NCBI GenBank assembly: GCA_027459485.1
Contig: DAIDIG010000001.1
Location: 124,001 to 188,000 of the forward strand
Direction of reading: 5' to 3'
DNA length: 64,000 bases
Source: Bdellovibrionales bacterium
Lineage (GTDB): Bacteria; Bdellovibrionota; Bdellovibrionia; Bdellovibrionales; UBA1609
Shown: positions 1 to 9,836 of the stretch, piece by piece
Layout of the letters: each line of letters begins with the position of its first letter
How positions within the stretch are numbered: the stretch's first letter is position 1
Notes under the pieces: model-generated
What the model was told of the DNA's origin: nothing
Database searches by the model: none
Seen by the model: only the letters and a program-made list of their open reading frames with translations
Made by a program: the position numbers and the translations under genes

Positions 1-71
1 ACTGATCAATTGACAGAAATTGAAAATTTGACAGTCGCGAGCCCTATGCGGCGGAGTTATAATCTGAAGGC

Positions 72-1007
72 ATGAAGGTGCTAAAGGTTTCACTATTTTT
101 CAGCCTAATTATCGTCGGCGCTTTGATGAATTGTGGCTGTGATTCTGTATTTGATTTGTACCCTCCCCACGGCGAAATATATTATTACGAAGCGCCGTCG
201 CCAGCCGAAGCTCAAAAGATGGCGAGAGAAGCCACCGTAGACTGCCAGTCGTTCTCTTCGTGTTCGTCGTCCGTCGGCCTTCTGACCGGCAATACCGGAG
301 CAAATGCGTACCAGTGCACAGCATTTTTGGTGGCACCACAGATCGCCATCACCAACAGCCATTGTATCCCCCGCGATTTGGCGGCGGCGGGCAGCGATTG
401 CTCGAATCGGATTTGGTTGCATTTTCCTGAGACATCAGAATATTTGGCGACCTCGGCCAAATGCTCACGTGTAATCGAAGCGACGACTTTGATCGGCCTG
501 CGCGATTCATCACTGGGCGAAACGTATAGTAAGCTTCAGCCTGATTTTGCCGTGATCGAGTTAGACCGACCGGTCAATCGCTCGGTGATACCGATTAGTC
601 GCGATGGCTTTCAAAATGAACGCAATTACACGATCGATAAAGTGGACCCGGTGCCAGGCTACAGTCACATTAAAGGCCGCCTGGTATCGATCGAATGCAC
701 CGCCAAATACGGCGACGCGCCCGCTTCGCAGTTCAACAGTTCAAATATTTTTTTCGATAACTGTGACGTGGTTTCGGGCAACTCGGGTTCGCCTGTGCGG
801 GATGGTGCCGGTGCCGCCCACGGCGTGGTGCAGGCGATTTCGGTGCCGACCGACGCTCTGTCGCAAACGCGAGATCCGCTGAAGCAATTCGAAATTATGG
901 CCAAAGCCCCGCGCATGGGCACGAATTTTGCGTGTTTAAATTTGCCCGCTGTTGTTGGCGCCCCTGAAATGCCGTCGACTTGTGGAGCTTTGTCAGCGTC
1001 TCGCTAA
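72..1007 (+). CDS. Exported trypsin/V8-like serine protease
   Basis: Predicted chymotrypsin-fold serine endopeptidase acting in the envelope or outside the cell. A hydrophobic N-terminus (residues 5-20) ends in a Cys-rich stretch (NCGCD) that could be a poor lipobox, so it may be a lipoprotein. The triad is visible: His97 in TNSHC, Asp158 in DFAVIELD, and Ser238 in the SGNSGSP nucleophile motif. Paired cysteines around the His and before the Ser (C231) suggest disulfides and so a periplasmic or secreted location. Start ATG follows GAAGG closely; the leader is very short. It converges with the rhomboid gene. Fold and catalytic class are well supported; the substrate is unknown. Confidence 0.85.
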   Translation: MKVLKVSLFFSLIIVGALMNCGCDSVFDLYPPHGEIYYYEAPSPAEAQKMAREATVDCQSFSSCSSSVGLLTGNTGANAYQCTAFLVAPQIAITNSHCIPRDLAAAGSDCSNRIWLHFPETSEYLATSAKCSRVIEATTLIGLRDSSLGETYSKLQPDFAVIELDRPVNRSVIPISRDGFQNERNYTIDKVDPVPGYSHIKGRLVSIECTAKYGDAPASQFNSSNIFFDNCDVVSGNSGSPVRDGAGAAHGVVQAISVPTDALSQTRDPLKQFEIMAKAPRMGTNFACLNLPAVVGAPEMPSTCGALSASR

Positions 1008-1015
1008 ACAAAACT

Positions 1016-1681
1016 CTAATCGGGAGTTACCCGCTGATAGTCGGGCACGACAACCTGAGGTCGTCGCCGGTTGGCTGGGCCCCAGCCTTTGTACAACTGC
1101 TGGCGCGGCCGAATGTAAAAGAAGTAAAATAGTATGCCGGCAAAGGCGCCGCCGAGATGTGCGCCATGACCGATCGGCAAACCGCCGCCGTGCGCTTGCG
1201 CGACGAGCCCCCAAACATCCAGGCCCATGAATGCAATGGCTCCAATGAGCGCAGGGATCGGGATGAGACCTAATATGTAAAGCCGCAGCCGCGGGAACAT
1301 AAGCGCAAAGACAAGGACTAGGCCCGAAATCGCGCCCGATGCGCCGAGCGCCGCCTGATCGGGTTGATGCAAAATATAGTTTGAAACCATCGCGTGCACG
1401 AATGAGCTGATCACGCCGCAGCTTAGATACATAATAATGAAAAGGCGCCGCCCGAGAACTTTTTCAAGCACCATCCCGAAACTGTAGAGAACGTACATAT
1501 TGATGAGAATGTGCCAGACTGCGAAGTGAGAAAAAACGGCAGTGAGAAGTGTCCAGTACCGCCCGGCCGCAAGCGCCTTCCAGCTGATCAAGAAATTCGA
1601 CACCATAAAGGTCGAATTTTCGCCCAATGCGTGCCACATGAAGAAAACGAGTATGTTTAGAAAAATAAGCGTGCGAACCAT
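1016..1681 (-). CDS. Rhomboid-family intramembrane serine protease
   Basis: Polytopic membrane protease that cleaves transmembrane segments. At 221 residues it has about six hydrophobic helices. Core motifs are present: HILIN (residues 57-61, oxyanion His/Asn), GASG with nucleophile Ser115, and HGAHLGG with the catalytic-dyad His175. The C-terminus is a short basic cytosolic tail. Its 3' end lies 8 bp from the end of the convergent serine protease gene. It is a typical compact bacterial rhomboid without added domains. Family assignment is firm; substrates cannot be inferred. Confidence 0.93.
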   Translation of the reverse strand: MVRTLIFLNILVFFMWHALGENSTFMVSNFLISWKALAAGRYWTLLTAVFSHFAVWHILINMYVLYSFGMVLEKVLGRRLFIIMYLSCGVISSFVHAMVSNYILHQPDQAALGASGAISGLVLVFALMFPRLRLYILGLIPIPALIGAIAFMGLDVWGLVAQAHGGGLPIGHGAHLGGAFAGILFYFFYIRPRQQLYKGWGPANRRRPQVVVPDYQRVTPD

Positions 1682-1772
1682 GTTGATATCAGCGTATCAG
1701 GAATTTTGTTGAAAGTCGCTCCTATCTGAACATAATAGGCCATGTGGCGCACCTTTGGCGGCCGGGGACTTA

Positions 1773-2903
1773 ATGAATTTTTCACCTATTCAATTCGATG
1801 CCGAAGCTCTCGAGACGATGATCGGAGGGCAAACTTTTTTAGATGTTCGCCGCCTGTCGATTCAAAATCGTGAGCAGGGGTGTTCATTTTTTAAAGCCTA
1901 CGGTTATGATGTGCAAAACGACGAAGATCTCAAAAAGCTCTGGGCCTACCACCGCAAAGCTGTCACTTATATTCAGGACGAACTTCTCTCGCCTGGCGAA
2001 CTTGTGCCGGTGCGACTGAGCGACCCGAACGAGCTCGGCGACATTGTGAATCTTCTCATCATGGCTTCAACGACCGGCGGGGATCTTCAACGGTGGTCCA
2101 ATGCGATCTTGAAGGTGATGCATGTTTTCGTCCATCTCGAAAACGATTTATTTTCGCAGTTTTCGAACGACATTCAAAATCAGATTCTCAACCCGATTCA
2201 AACTCATATTCACGAAGATCCGGTGATCGGCACGACTCTCGGGCCGGCGCTGGGGCCACAGTCAATCGTCCTGAAGAAATTTGAAGTGAAGCCGTTCAAA
2301 GCGACGGCGTCTTCGGTGACAAAGTTGCTCGCCAAGCGCGAATTGGTGGCGTTTCGTCTTCTTGATAAGATCGGTGTCCGCATCGTCACCAAGTACCTGT
2401 TCGACGTCTTTCGCGTGCTCGAGTATTTTTTAGATCACAACATTGTGAGTTTCGCGCACAATATCCCCGACCAGTCGAACAACACGCTCTACCCGCTCAA
2501 TCTTTTTTTTGAAACGATGGAGAGCCTCGCGCGCGAAAGCGAATACACTCCCGAACAAATGGATAAATTTTTGTGGGAGCGTCTCGCGGGCAATTCGAAT
2601 CGCGCCAAGTACAATGAAAAGGTCAATTCGTTCTCGAGTCAGGAGTTTCGCTTCATCAAATTCATCACCCGTCGTCTCGTGCGCATCGACAACGGCGGCT
2701 CGGACGGCAAATCGCTCAGTTTTTTCTACCCGTATGAAGTGCAAATCGTCGATTACGAAACGTATTTGAAAAATACCACGGGGCCGGCATCGCACGATCT
2801 CTATAAAAAGCGACAGATTGAAAAGGCGCGCGAGCGGATATTGAACCCGGCCGGTGATGGTGCCGGCGACAATGGCGCCGGCGTTCGAGGCGCCAATACG
2901 TGA
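1773..2903 (+). CDS. Conserved-type cytoplasmic protein of unknown function
   Basis: A 376-residue soluble protein without signal peptide or membrane helices. A TTG start 18 bp upstream is possible, but ATG 1773 has GGGGA six bases before it and is preferred. The middle contains a basic, ordered-looking segment (KFEVKPFKA, then LDKIGVRIVTKYLFDVFRVLEYF at about residues 168-225). The C-terminal tail is Gly/Ala-rich and probably disordered. From memory it resembles an uncharacterised deltaproteobacterial/Bdellovibrio family of similar size (TIGR04552-like); I could not verify this. Its stop overlaps the start of the acyltransferase gene (GTGA), so the two are translationally coupled and may act together. 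Confidence 0.75.
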   Translation: MNFSPIQFDAEALETMIGGQTFLDVRRLSIQNREQGCSFFKAYGYDVQNDEDLKKLWAYHRKAVTYIQDELLSPGELVPVRLSDPNELGDIVNLLIMASTTGGDLQRWSNAILKVMHVFVHLENDLFSQFSNDIQNQILNPIQTHIHEDPVIGTTLGPALGPQSIVLKKFEVKPFKATASSVTKLLAKRELVAFRLLDKIGVRIVTKYLFDVFRVLEYFLDHNIVSFAHNIPDQSNNTLYPLNLFFETMESLARESEYTPEQMDKFLWERLAGNSNRAKYNEKVNSFSSQEFRFIKFITRRLVRIDNGGSDGKSLSFFYPYEVQIVDYETYLKNTTGPASHDLYKKRQIEKARERILNPAGDGAGDNGAGVRGANT

Positions 2904-3679
2904 AGGTCGTTTACGTTGCGCGATCCATTTTGGCGGTCGGCTACTTTTTGGTCGCGACCATTGTTCTGGGGTCTTCGTTAATTGCGAGTGTCGCGATACT
3001 TCAATCGGGTTGGCTTCCGAATCGTCTAGCGGCCAACGTGAGAAGTTGGCGGAATAGATCGATCGATTTCTTGTCGTGGGCATGGGGGCGTTCTATTCAA
3101 TGGGCGTTCAACATGCATGTTCACCTGAGCGGTGAAGAGAATATTCCGCAAGGCGGCTGCTTATTCGTATTCAATCACACGAGTCACTTCGATATTTTAT
3201 CGATATACGGTCGATTGAAAAAGAGCGCACGGTTTGGAGCAAAAATCGAACTATTTAAAATACCGCTATTCGGGAATGTGCTGAGATCGGCCGGGATGCT
3301 CCCCATCGTTCGCACGGACCGGGCCGCGGTATTAAAGTTGTACAGTGAGTCCATTTCGCGCGTGCACGCGGGCGAGAGTTTTTTACTCGCGGCTGAAGGC
3401 ACGCGGCAAACTGCGCCCGGTATCGGTACAAAGTTCAAATCTGGGCCGTTTATATTCGCCATCGACGGGCAATTCCCCATTGTGCCGATCGTGATCAAAG
3501 GCGCGACGGCTTGCTTGCCGAAAGGGAGAATGTTGCCGTGCACGGATCGCTGGCGCTACGATATTTTTTTAAAAATCCTGCCGCCGATCGCCACGAAGGG
3601 TCTGACTCTCGAGAATCGCGACCAGTTAAAGACGCAAACCCGCGAGCAAATGGCGCGGGAGTACGAGCGGCTTGGGTAG
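2900..3679 (+). CDS. 1-acyl-sn-glycerol-3-phosphate acyltransferase family protein (PlsC-like)
   Basis: Membrane-associated acyltransferase that moves an acyl chain to the sn-2 position of lysophosphatidate or a related acceptor. One N-terminal hydrophobic helix (residues 8-35) is followed by the PlsC domain: HX4D motif NHTSHFD with His93 and Asp98, the FGAKIELFKIPLFG substrate region, and AEGTR (Glu166-Arg169) in place of the usual PEGTR. At 259 residues it is normal size. It starts at GTG overlapping the upstream stop codon. It could equally act on lyso-ornithine lipids; the acceptor is not determinable here. Confidence 0.9.
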   Translation: MKVVYVARSILAVGYFLVATIVLGSSLIASVAILQSGWLPNRLAANVRSWRNRSIDFLSWAWGRSIQWAFNMHVHLSGEENIPQGGCLFVFNHTSHFDILSIYGRLKKSARFGAKIELFKIPLFGNVLRSAGMLPIVRTDRAAVLKLYSESISRVHAGESFLLAAEGTRQTAPGIGTKFKSGPFIFAIDGQFPIVPIVIKGATACLPKGRMLPCTDRWRYDIFLKILPPIATKGLTLENRDQLKTQTREQMAREYERLG

Positions 3680-3771
3680 AGACGAAGCTTTGCGTCACGC
3701 GCGCGTCCAACCTGGCAATTCGCGGGTTAGAAGCTAGACCTTTAAACGCGCGCGCTGTACGCTTTCAGCTA

Positions 3772-4878
3772 ATGTCGAAAAGTAGTAGTTGCTTTTTAAA
3801 ATTGGCGCCGTTGAGTGCGGCGATACTCGCGCCACTCGTGATGACACTCGCGGCACTCGTCACAATTGCGCCCGCAAAAACAGCCCATGCCGATGAAAAA
3901 GTCGGCACCTTTTCGCTCGACAATATTGTGTTGCGGCCGACGTATCTTTCGCAAGAAGGGCAGGGTGGGCGGTTTTCGCTCGAAGATTCGCAAATCGGGC
4001 TTTCGTGGCGCAAAGACCGGCACTGGTCGGCGCATTTTGACCTCGGTGATACCTCCTACCGCAATTTGCCGATTTACTACGGCCAGAATTCTCCGATGTA
4101 CACGGGGCAGAACACAGCGCAGTTCGGTCTCGTCGACGGTTACGCTGAGTATGACGGAGTTTACGGTCGCGTGCGCGCCGGTTTATTACCGGTCGATTTC
4201 GGTTACGAGGGCACGCTCGACCCCGCTCATCGCTATTTTTTCTACTCGCAATCCATCGCCAATCGTCTGGTGGCGCTCGACGATGAGGGAGTCAGCTTTT
4301 ACACCGAACACGAAGGTTTTTTTACCGAGCTTGTTTTGCATAACGGTTCGGGCGATCAAAGTAACAGCGGCAATGTGTGGGTAACCGGCAATTGGGGTTA
4401 CGCCTATATGCAAAATTTCAAGTGGGAAATGTCGCTTCAGACAGGTTACATCCCCGGCAGCGCGACGACCAATACGCAAAACGTGACCGTGGCCGATTTT
4501 CAACCCGGTGTGATGGCGCGAGTGCGAAACGGCGTGATGTATGTCGAATACAGCCCGGTCTACTGGGATGCCATAGCTGAAATTGGCGGCGGTGAATTGG
4601 TGCAAGATAGCAAAACGAGCCGCTATGATTATCAGCTGGCGCAAGTCACTCACAATTTCACGCGCAATCTTTCGGCCGGCATGCGGTACGACTTTTACAA
4701 TCCGAATATGGGGATGTCGGGTCTCGGCCAAACCGAAATGACGGCGCTTCTCATGCTGAAATCGGATGACGGCACATCCGATTTACTGTTCGAAGGCACG
4801 AAACATTTTTACGAAACAAACCAGATCCATGACGATCAGTTGCGTGTGGTGTGGCTGCTCACGCCGTTCGCTAGATAG
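3772..4878 (+). CDS. Putative outer-membrane beta-barrel protein
   Basis: The 368-residue protein begins with a basic then hydrophobic signal peptide ending near AKTAHA (about residue 40). The mature part is rich in alternating polar/aromatic strands (for example [50 protein letters not shown]) and ends with aromatic strands, as expected for a porin-like barrel. An open frame extends upstream to 3511, but that part overlaps the acyltransferase gene and lacks a signal-peptide start. It lies directly upstream of the acyl-CoA genes with only 8 bp to the next start, so it is probably cotranscribed; a role in uptake of their substrates is only a guess. Confidence 0.75.
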   Translation: MSKSSSCFLKLAPLSAAILAPLVMTLAALVTIAPAKTAHADEKVGTFSLDNIVLRPTYLSQEGQGGRFSLEDSQIGLSWRKDRHWSAHFDLGDTSYRNLPIYYGQNSPMYTGQNTAQFGLVDGYAEYDGVYGRVRAGLLPVDFGYEGTLDPAHRYFFYSQSIANRLVALDDEGVSFYTEHEGFFTELVLHNGSGDQSNSGNVWVTGNWGYAYMQNFKWEMSLQTGYIPGSATTNTQNVTVADFQPGVMARVRNGVMYVEYSPVYWDAIAEIGGGELVQDSKTSRYDYQLAQVTHNFTRNLSAGMRYDFYNPNMGMSGLGQTEMTALLMLKSDDGTSDLLFEGTKHFYETNQIHDDQLRVVWLLTPFAR

Positions 4879-4886
4879 GAGCTAAA

Positions 4887-5753
4887 ATGAGTTCATCGAT
4901 AAAAAAAATCGGCGTCGTCGGCGCGGGCCAAATGGGCAATGGCATTGCTCAAGTCGCCGCGACCAAAGGCCTCAACGTGACAATGACGGATGTCTCGGAT
5001 GAAGCTCTCAAAAAAGGGATGGCGACCATCGAATCGAGCCTCGATCGGTTAATTAAAAAAGAAGTTTTGCCGGCGGCCGAAAAGGCGAAAATTTTGGCGC
5101 GTATTCAAACCTCGCGCGAACTTTCAGCGCACAAAGATGCCGACGTTGTGATCGAGGCCGCTCCCGAAATGTTGGATTTGAAACAGAAAATATTCAAAGA
5201 ACTCGATCAGGTGTGTGGCGCAAAAACGCTTTTGTGTTCGAACACATCTTCGATTTCGCTGACGAAGATCGCTTCGGTGACGAAGCGGCCGACTCAGGTG
5301 GCGGGTATGCACTTCATGAACCCGGTGCCGCTCATGCAACTTGTTGAACTGATCCGCGGTTTGCAAACTTCGGATGAAACATTCGCGCAAGTGAAGCAGC
5401 TGGCCGAGGTGATGGGCAAGACATTTATTGTCGCGAAAGATATACCGGGTTTCGCCATCAACCGCGTTTTGTGCCCGATGATCAATGAAGCGATTTACGC
5501 TGTGTATGAAGGCGTCGCCACTGTCGAAGATGTCGATGTCGGGATGAAACTCGGCACCAATCAACCGATGGGGCCTCTGCAACTTGCGGACTTCGTTGGT
5601 CTCGACACACTCCTTGCCATTATGAACGTTTTGTACGACGGCCTCGGTGACCCGAAATATCGGCCGTGTCCGCTTCTGATCAAGTACGTCGAAGCCGGCT
5701 GGTATGGGCGCAAAAACGGCCGCGGCTTTTATGATTATACGAAGCGCGCGTAA
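4887..5753 (+). CDS. hbd: 3-hydroxyacyl-CoA (3-hydroxybutyryl-CoA) dehydrogenase
   Basis: Soluble NAD(P)-dependent dehydrogenase interconverting 3-hydroxyacyl-CoA and 3-ketoacyl-CoA in beta-oxidation or butyrate metabolism. The Rossmann motif [11 protein letters not shown] is at residues 12-22. SNTSS and [15 protein letters not shown] carry the Ser and His of the active site; the C-terminal dimerisation domain ends with [14 protein letters not shown]. At 288 residues it is the standalone short form. Start ATG follows AGGAGC. Next in line are an enoyl-CoA hydratase and IcmF, consistent with C4 acyl-CoA metabolism. Symbol hbd is used for the family; paaH/fadB2-type naming is equally possible. 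Confidence 0.93.
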   Translation: MSSSIKKIGVVGAGQMGNGIAQVAATKGLNVTMTDVSDEALKKGMATIESSLDRLIKKEVLPAAEKAKILARIQTSRELSAHKDADVVIEAAPEMLDLKQKIFKELDQVCGAKTLLCSNTSSISLTKIASVTKRPTQVAGMHFMNPVPLMQLVELIRGLQTSDETFAQVKQLAEVMGKTFIVAKDIPGFAINRVLCPMINEAIYAVYEGVATVEDVDVGMKLGTNQPMGPLQLADFVGLDTLLAIMNVLYDGLGDPKYRPCPLLIKYVEAGWYGRKNGRGFYDYTKRA

Positions 5754-5795
5754 AAAGTTCATCTGCGGCCCATTATTCCCGAACAGGAGGTTCAC

Positions 5796-6575
5796 ATGTC
5801 CTTTGAAACTTTGGAACTCACACGTGAAGGGGCAATCGCGACACTCACGCTCAATCGTCCGAAGGCGCTCAATTCTCTCAACGCGCGGATGATTCAAGAG
5901 CTTGGTGAGTGCTTGGGGTCGATTCGAGAAGACTCCTCGATTCGATGTTTGCTTGTGACGGGCGCTGGCAAAGCGTTTGTCGCGGGCGCCGACATCAAAG
6001 AAATGGACGAGCGTGACCCGGCCACCGGCAAACAAATGGCCGAAGACGGCCAACGCGTTTTTCAAATTCTTGAGGAGCTGCCGTTTGCCACCATCGCGGT
6101 GGTAAATGGTTTTGCTTTAGGTGGCGGACTTGAGCTCGCGCTCGCGTGCGATTTTATTTTGGCGTCGAAGACGGCGAAGATGGGGACGCCCGAAGTGACG
6201 CTCGGGTTGATTTGCGGTTATGGCGGCACGCAACGGCTTACGCGCGCTGTTGGGCCGAAGCTCGCGCGCATGATTACGCTGACGGGGGATATTTACACCG
6301 CTGAACAAATGGAAAAATGGGGCGTCGTCGCGATGACGTTTGACTCCTCGAACCTACTCGAAGAAGCCAAAAAAATTGCAAACAACATCAGTCAGCGCAG
6401 CCCGAAAGCGATTAAGCTCACGAAGCAGGCAATATCTCGGGGAGTGGAGCAAACTCTCGCCGAAGGGTTAAAGCTTGAAGCGGAGCTTTTTCGCCAGGCT
6501 TTCGTTTCGGAAGACAAACGCGAAGGTATCCGGGCCTTTATCGAAAAGCGCGCCCCGCATTTTACGGGGCGGTAA
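5796..6575 (+). CDS. Enoyl-CoA hydratase/crotonase
   Basis: Soluble hydratase adding water to trans-2-enoyl-CoA. The crotonase fold is clear: the AFVAGADIKEM oxyanion segment at about residues 64-74, GFALGGGLELALACD forming the second oxyanion half, and the catalytic Glu region MGTPEVTLGLICGYGGTQRL. At 259 residues it has family length. The start is preceded by a strong AGGAGG. It pairs with the dehydrogenase 42 bp upstream, giving two consecutive beta-oxidation steps. A GC-rich hairpin overlaps its last codons. Chain-length preference is not readable. Confidence 0.93.
   Translation: MSFETLELTREGAIATLTLNRPKALNSLNARMIQELGECLGSIREDSSIRCLLVTGAGKAFVAGADIKEMDERDPATGKQMAEDGQRVFQILEELPFATIAVVNGFALGGGLELALACDFILASKTAKMGTPEVTLGLICGYGGTQRLTRAVGPKLARMITLTGDIYTAEQMEKWGVVAMTFDSSNLLEEAKKIANNISQRSPKAIKLTKQAISRGVEQTLAEGLKLEAELFRQAFVSEDKREGIRAFIEKRAPHFTGR
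6551..6571 (+). terminator. GC-rich hairpin at end of hydratase gene
   Basis: A perfect 7-bp stem CGCCCCG/CGGGGCG with a 7-base loop covers the last codons of the hydratase gene. A weak T-run (cttttg) follows 9 bases later, so it is at most an attenuator or partial terminator before icmF. Confidence 0.35.
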
Positions 6576-6620
6576 ACGGGCTTTTGACCGCAATTTGAAG
6601 TTCAAGTAAGCTTTCGCATT

Positions 6621-9600
6621 ATGCCTTACAAACCCTCCCGACCGGTGCGAATTATCACTGCCGCCTCTTTGTTCGACGGGCACGACGCCAGCATCAATAT
6701 CATGCGCCGAATTTTGCAAGACATGGGCGCTGAAGTGATTCACCTAGGTCACAATCGCTCAGTGAGTGAAGTGGTGACGGCCGCACTGCAAGAGGGAGCG
6801 CAGGGGATTGCCGTCAGCTCGTACCAGGGCGGGCACATGGAATACTTCAAGTACATGAAAGATCTTTTGCGCGAAGCCGGCGCGCCTTACGTAAAAATTT
6901 ACGGCGGCGGCGGCGGTGTCATCGTTTACGACGAAAAGCGCGACCTTGAACAATACGGTATCGATCAGATTTTTCACCCCGACGACGGTCGGCGACTCGG
7001 CCTCGAGGGGATGATTGAAACGATCGTGCGTGGTTGCGATTACGATTTGATCGCGGCGGCGAAGAAGACCGCCGAGGCGAAACGGCACGAACTCATCCCT
7101 CATCGTAACTTGGGGTTGTTTGTTTCTGCAATCGAAGAAAATGCGAAGACGAATGACTGGCGCGAGAGACTTTCGGGTTTTCGTCGGCCGGCGGATAAAT
7201 CGGCTCCTCTAGTATTAGGTGTCACCGGTACGGGTGGCGCCGGTAAATCGAGCTTGGTCGACGAACTGATTCAGCGCTTTCTCAATGTATATCCCGGCAT
7301 AAAAATCGGCGTGGTCTGCGTAGACCCGTCTAAGCAAAAGACCGGCGGTGGATTGCTCGGTGACCGCATCCGAATGAATTCAATTTCTCGTGACGGAGTC
7401 TTCATGCGCTCGATGGCGACTCGTGGATCGGGGCGTGAAATCTCCGGCGGTTTGCCGCAAGTTTTGACGGCGCTCAAAGATTTGGATTTTGATTTGTTGA
7501 TCGCCGAAACGTCGGGGATCGGTCAGGCGAGCTCCGCTATTCTCGACGTGTCAGACATGAGTCTTTACGTCATGACGGCGGAGTTCGGCGCGCAATCGCA
7601 GCTCGAGAAAATCGACATGATCGACTACGCCGATCTCATCGCGATCAACAAGGCCGATCGTCGTGGAGCGGACGACGCCCACAGAGATGTGTCGAAGCAG
7701 TACCGTCGCTCACGTAAAATATTCGATACGAACGTCTCGGTGCCGGTGTTTCTCACGCAAGCGTCGAATTTCAACGACCGCGGAGTGAACGCGCTCTTTT
7801 TGGCATTGTGCGAAAGGTTGAATCGGCCGATCGCCATTGCTCAACGTGAGCGCTTGCGCGATACCGACAAGCAAACAATCGTGCCGACTGATCGGCAAAA
7901 TTATTTGGCCGAAATTACGTCGACCGTTCGTAAGTATAAGGCCGACGTCGAAAGTAAAGCGCAGGCCGCGACCGAACTGTTCGCCATTCAAACCGTTCGA
8001 AGCGCGGCGACGGCAAAAGATGAATGGGCGCAAAGAGAAAATGCTCTTCGGGCGAAATTCACCACCGATGAATGGCGCGAACTTGAACGGTTCGATGAGT
8101 TGCGCGCGCAATATTCGGGCGACGAACTCGTGTACCATGTGCGTGGGCGCGAAGTTCGTAGAAAGCTAACGAAAACTTCGCTTAGCGGGTTGAACATACC
8201 GAAAGTGGTCGTGCCGCGCATCAGCGACTGGGGCGATCGCTTTCGCTACCTGGCCCTTGAGAACGTGCCGGGAAAATTCCCGTACACCGCGGGGGTATAC
8301 GAATTAAAACGCGTTGAAGAAGATCCGATTCGCATGTTTGCGGGCGAAGGCCCGGCCGAGCGCACGAATAAGCGGTTTCACTTTCTCTCGAAAGATTTAC
8401 CGGTGAAGCGACTTTCAACCGCATTCGACAGCGTCACTTTGTATGGTTTTGACCCCAATCTTCGGCCCGATATTTACGGCAAAGTGGGCGAGAGCGGAGT
8501 GAGTATCTCGACCCTCGACGACATGAAACGCTTGTACGAAGGCTTCGATCTTTGCGACCCGAAGACGTCGGTTTCGATGACGATCAATGGCCCTGCACCT
8601 ATGATTCTCGCGTTTTTCATGAACACGGCGATCGATCAGCGGGCTGACAAAGAAGAGAAAGCGCTTGGGCGAAAACTGACAGCCGACGAGCGACAGAAAT
8701 TGGAGCGAGAAACGCTCGAAGTCGTACGCGGCACAGTACAAGCCGACATATTGAAAGAAGATCAAGGGCAAAACACTTGCATTTTCTCGACCGATTTCGC
8801 GCTCAAGATGATGGGTGACGTGCAGGCGTATTTCATCGATCACAATGTGCGCAATTTTTATTCGGTTTCGATTTCGGGTTACCACATTGCCGAAGCGGGA
8901 GCGAACCCGATTTCACAGCTCGCGTTTACGCTCGCCAACGCGTTCACATACGTCGAATATTACCGCTCGCGCGGTTTGAACATTGACGACTTCGCGCCGA
9001 ACTTGTCGTTCTTTTTCAGTAACGGTCTCGACCCCGAGTACACGGTGATCGGACGCGTGGCTAGGCGGATTTGGGCGGTTGCGATGCGCGAACTGTACAA
9101 GGGCAACGATCGCTCGCAAAAGCTCAAGTATCATATCCAAACGTCGGGGCGTTCGCTGCACGCTCAAGAAATCGCGTTCAACGATATTCGCACGACGCTT
9201 CAGGCGCTGCTTGCGATCAATGACAATTGCAATTCGCTCCACACGAACGCTTTTGACGAGGCCATCACGACCCCGACGGAGCATTCGGTCAGACGAGCGC
9301 AGGCGATTCAGATGATCATCAACCGCGAATTCGGCCAGACCCAAAACGAAAACCCCATGCAGGGCAGTTATTTTATTGAGTGGCTAACCGACGCCGTCGA
9401 AGAAGCCGTGCTCGATGAATTCTCACGTATCAACGCGCGCGGCGGGGTTTTAGGCGCGATGGAGACCGGTTACCAGCGCGGCAAAATTCAAGACGAATCG
9501 CTGTACTATGAAACTCTCAAACACTCGGGCGAGCTGCCGATCATCGGTGTGAACACGTTCGTCGACCCGAAAACGTTGAAGGCCGATTTTACGCCACCCA

Positions 9601-9836
9601 AAATCGAACTGGCGCGGGCGACGCCCGAAGAAAAACAGTTGTGCCTCAAACGAACCGACGAGTTCAAGCGCGCTCATGCCGGTGAAGCCACGCGCGAGCT
9701 CGAGAATTTGAAACAATCGGCTCTACGAGGTGAGAATATTTTCGCGGCGCTCATGTCCGCGTCTCGCGTGTGCACACTCCATCAGATGACCGACGCTTTG
9801 TTCGAGGTCGGCGGTCAGTATAGACGAAACGTTTAA
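6621..9836 (+). CDS. icmF: Fused isobutyryl-CoA mutase (IcmF)
   Basis: Adenosylcobalamin-dependent mutase interconverting isobutyryl-CoA and n-butyryl-CoA, with its own G-protein chaperone. Domain order in 1071 residues: B12-binding domain with DGHD and cobalt-ligand His21; MeaB-type GTPase with P-loop GTGGAGKS (203-210) and NKAD (343-346); linker; then the TIM-barrel mutase domain from about 530. The two residues that separate isobutyryl from methylmalonyl mutases are visible: Phe573 (in RMFAGEG) where methylmalonyl mutase has Tyr, and Gln717 (in DQGQNT) where it has Arg, so methylmalonyl-CoA is not the expected substrate. Isovaleryl/pivalyl-CoA side activity is known for the family. It follows hbd and the hydratase and probably belongs to the same unit. 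Confidence 0.96.
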   Translation: MPYKPSRPVRIITAASLFDGHDASINIMRRILQDMGAEVIHLGHNRSVSEVVTAALQEGAQGIAVSSYQGGHMEYFKYMKDLLREAGAPYVKIYGGGGGVIVYDEKRDLEQYGIDQIFHPDDGRRLGLEGMIETIVRGCDYDLIAAAKKTAEAKRHELIPHRNLGLFVSAIEENAKTNDWRERLSGFRRPADKSAPLVLGVTGTGGAGKSSLVDELIQRFLNVYPGIKIGVVCVDPSKQKTGGGLLGDRIRMNSISRDGVFMRSMATRGSGREISGGLPQVLTALKDLDFDLLIAETSGIGQASSAILDVSDMSLYVMTAEFGAQSQLEKIDMIDYADLIAINKADRRGADDAHRDVSKQYRRSRKIFDTNVSVPVFLTQASNFNDRGVNALFLALCERLNRPIAIAQRERLRDTDKQTIVPTDRQNYLAEITSTVRKYKADVESKAQAATELFAIQTVRSAATAKDEWAQRENALRAKFTTDEWRELERFDELRAQYSGDELVYHVRGREVRRKLTKTSLSGLNIPKVVVPRISDWGDRFRYLALENVPGKFPYTAGVYELKRVEEDPIRMFAGEGPAERTNKRFHFLSKDLPVKRLSTAFDSVTLYGFDPNLRPDIYGKVGESGVSISTLDDMKRLYEGFDLCDPKTSVSMTINGPAPMILAFFMNTAIDQRADKEEKALGRKLTADERQKLERETLEVVRGTVQADILKEDQGQNTCIFSTDFALKMMGDVQAYFIDHNVRNFYSVSISGYHIAEAGANPISQLAFTLANAFTYVEYYRSRGLNIDDFAPNLSFFFSNGLDPEYTVIGRVARRIWAVAMRELYKGNDRSQKLKYHIQTSGRSLHAQEIAFNDIRTTLQALLAINDNCNSLHTNAFDEAITTPTEHSVRRAQAIQMIINREFGQTQNENPMQGSYFIEWLTDAVEEAVLDEFSRINARGGVLGAMETGYQRGKIQDESLYYETLKHSGELPIIGVNTFVDPKTLKADFTPPKIELARATPEEKQLCLKRTDEFKRAHAGEATRELENLKQSALRGENIFAALMSASRVCTLHQMTDALFEVGGQYRRNV

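Noticed and set aside
1-71. TTGACA boxes (10-15, 28-33) and TATAAT (58-63) before the serine protease gene
   Set aside because: The nearer pair is 24 bases apart, too far for a sigma-70 promoter, and a start at about 70 would leave almost no leader. The direct repeat of TTGACAG is noted but not called.
5124-6065. 313-codon open frame on the minus strand
   Set aside because: It lies entirely across the well-supported dehydrogenase and hydratase genes, has no domain, and is a codon-bias shadow.
6621-9836. Mutase/G-protein fusion as novel
   Set aside because: The order B12 domain, G-domain, mutase is the known IcmF layout.
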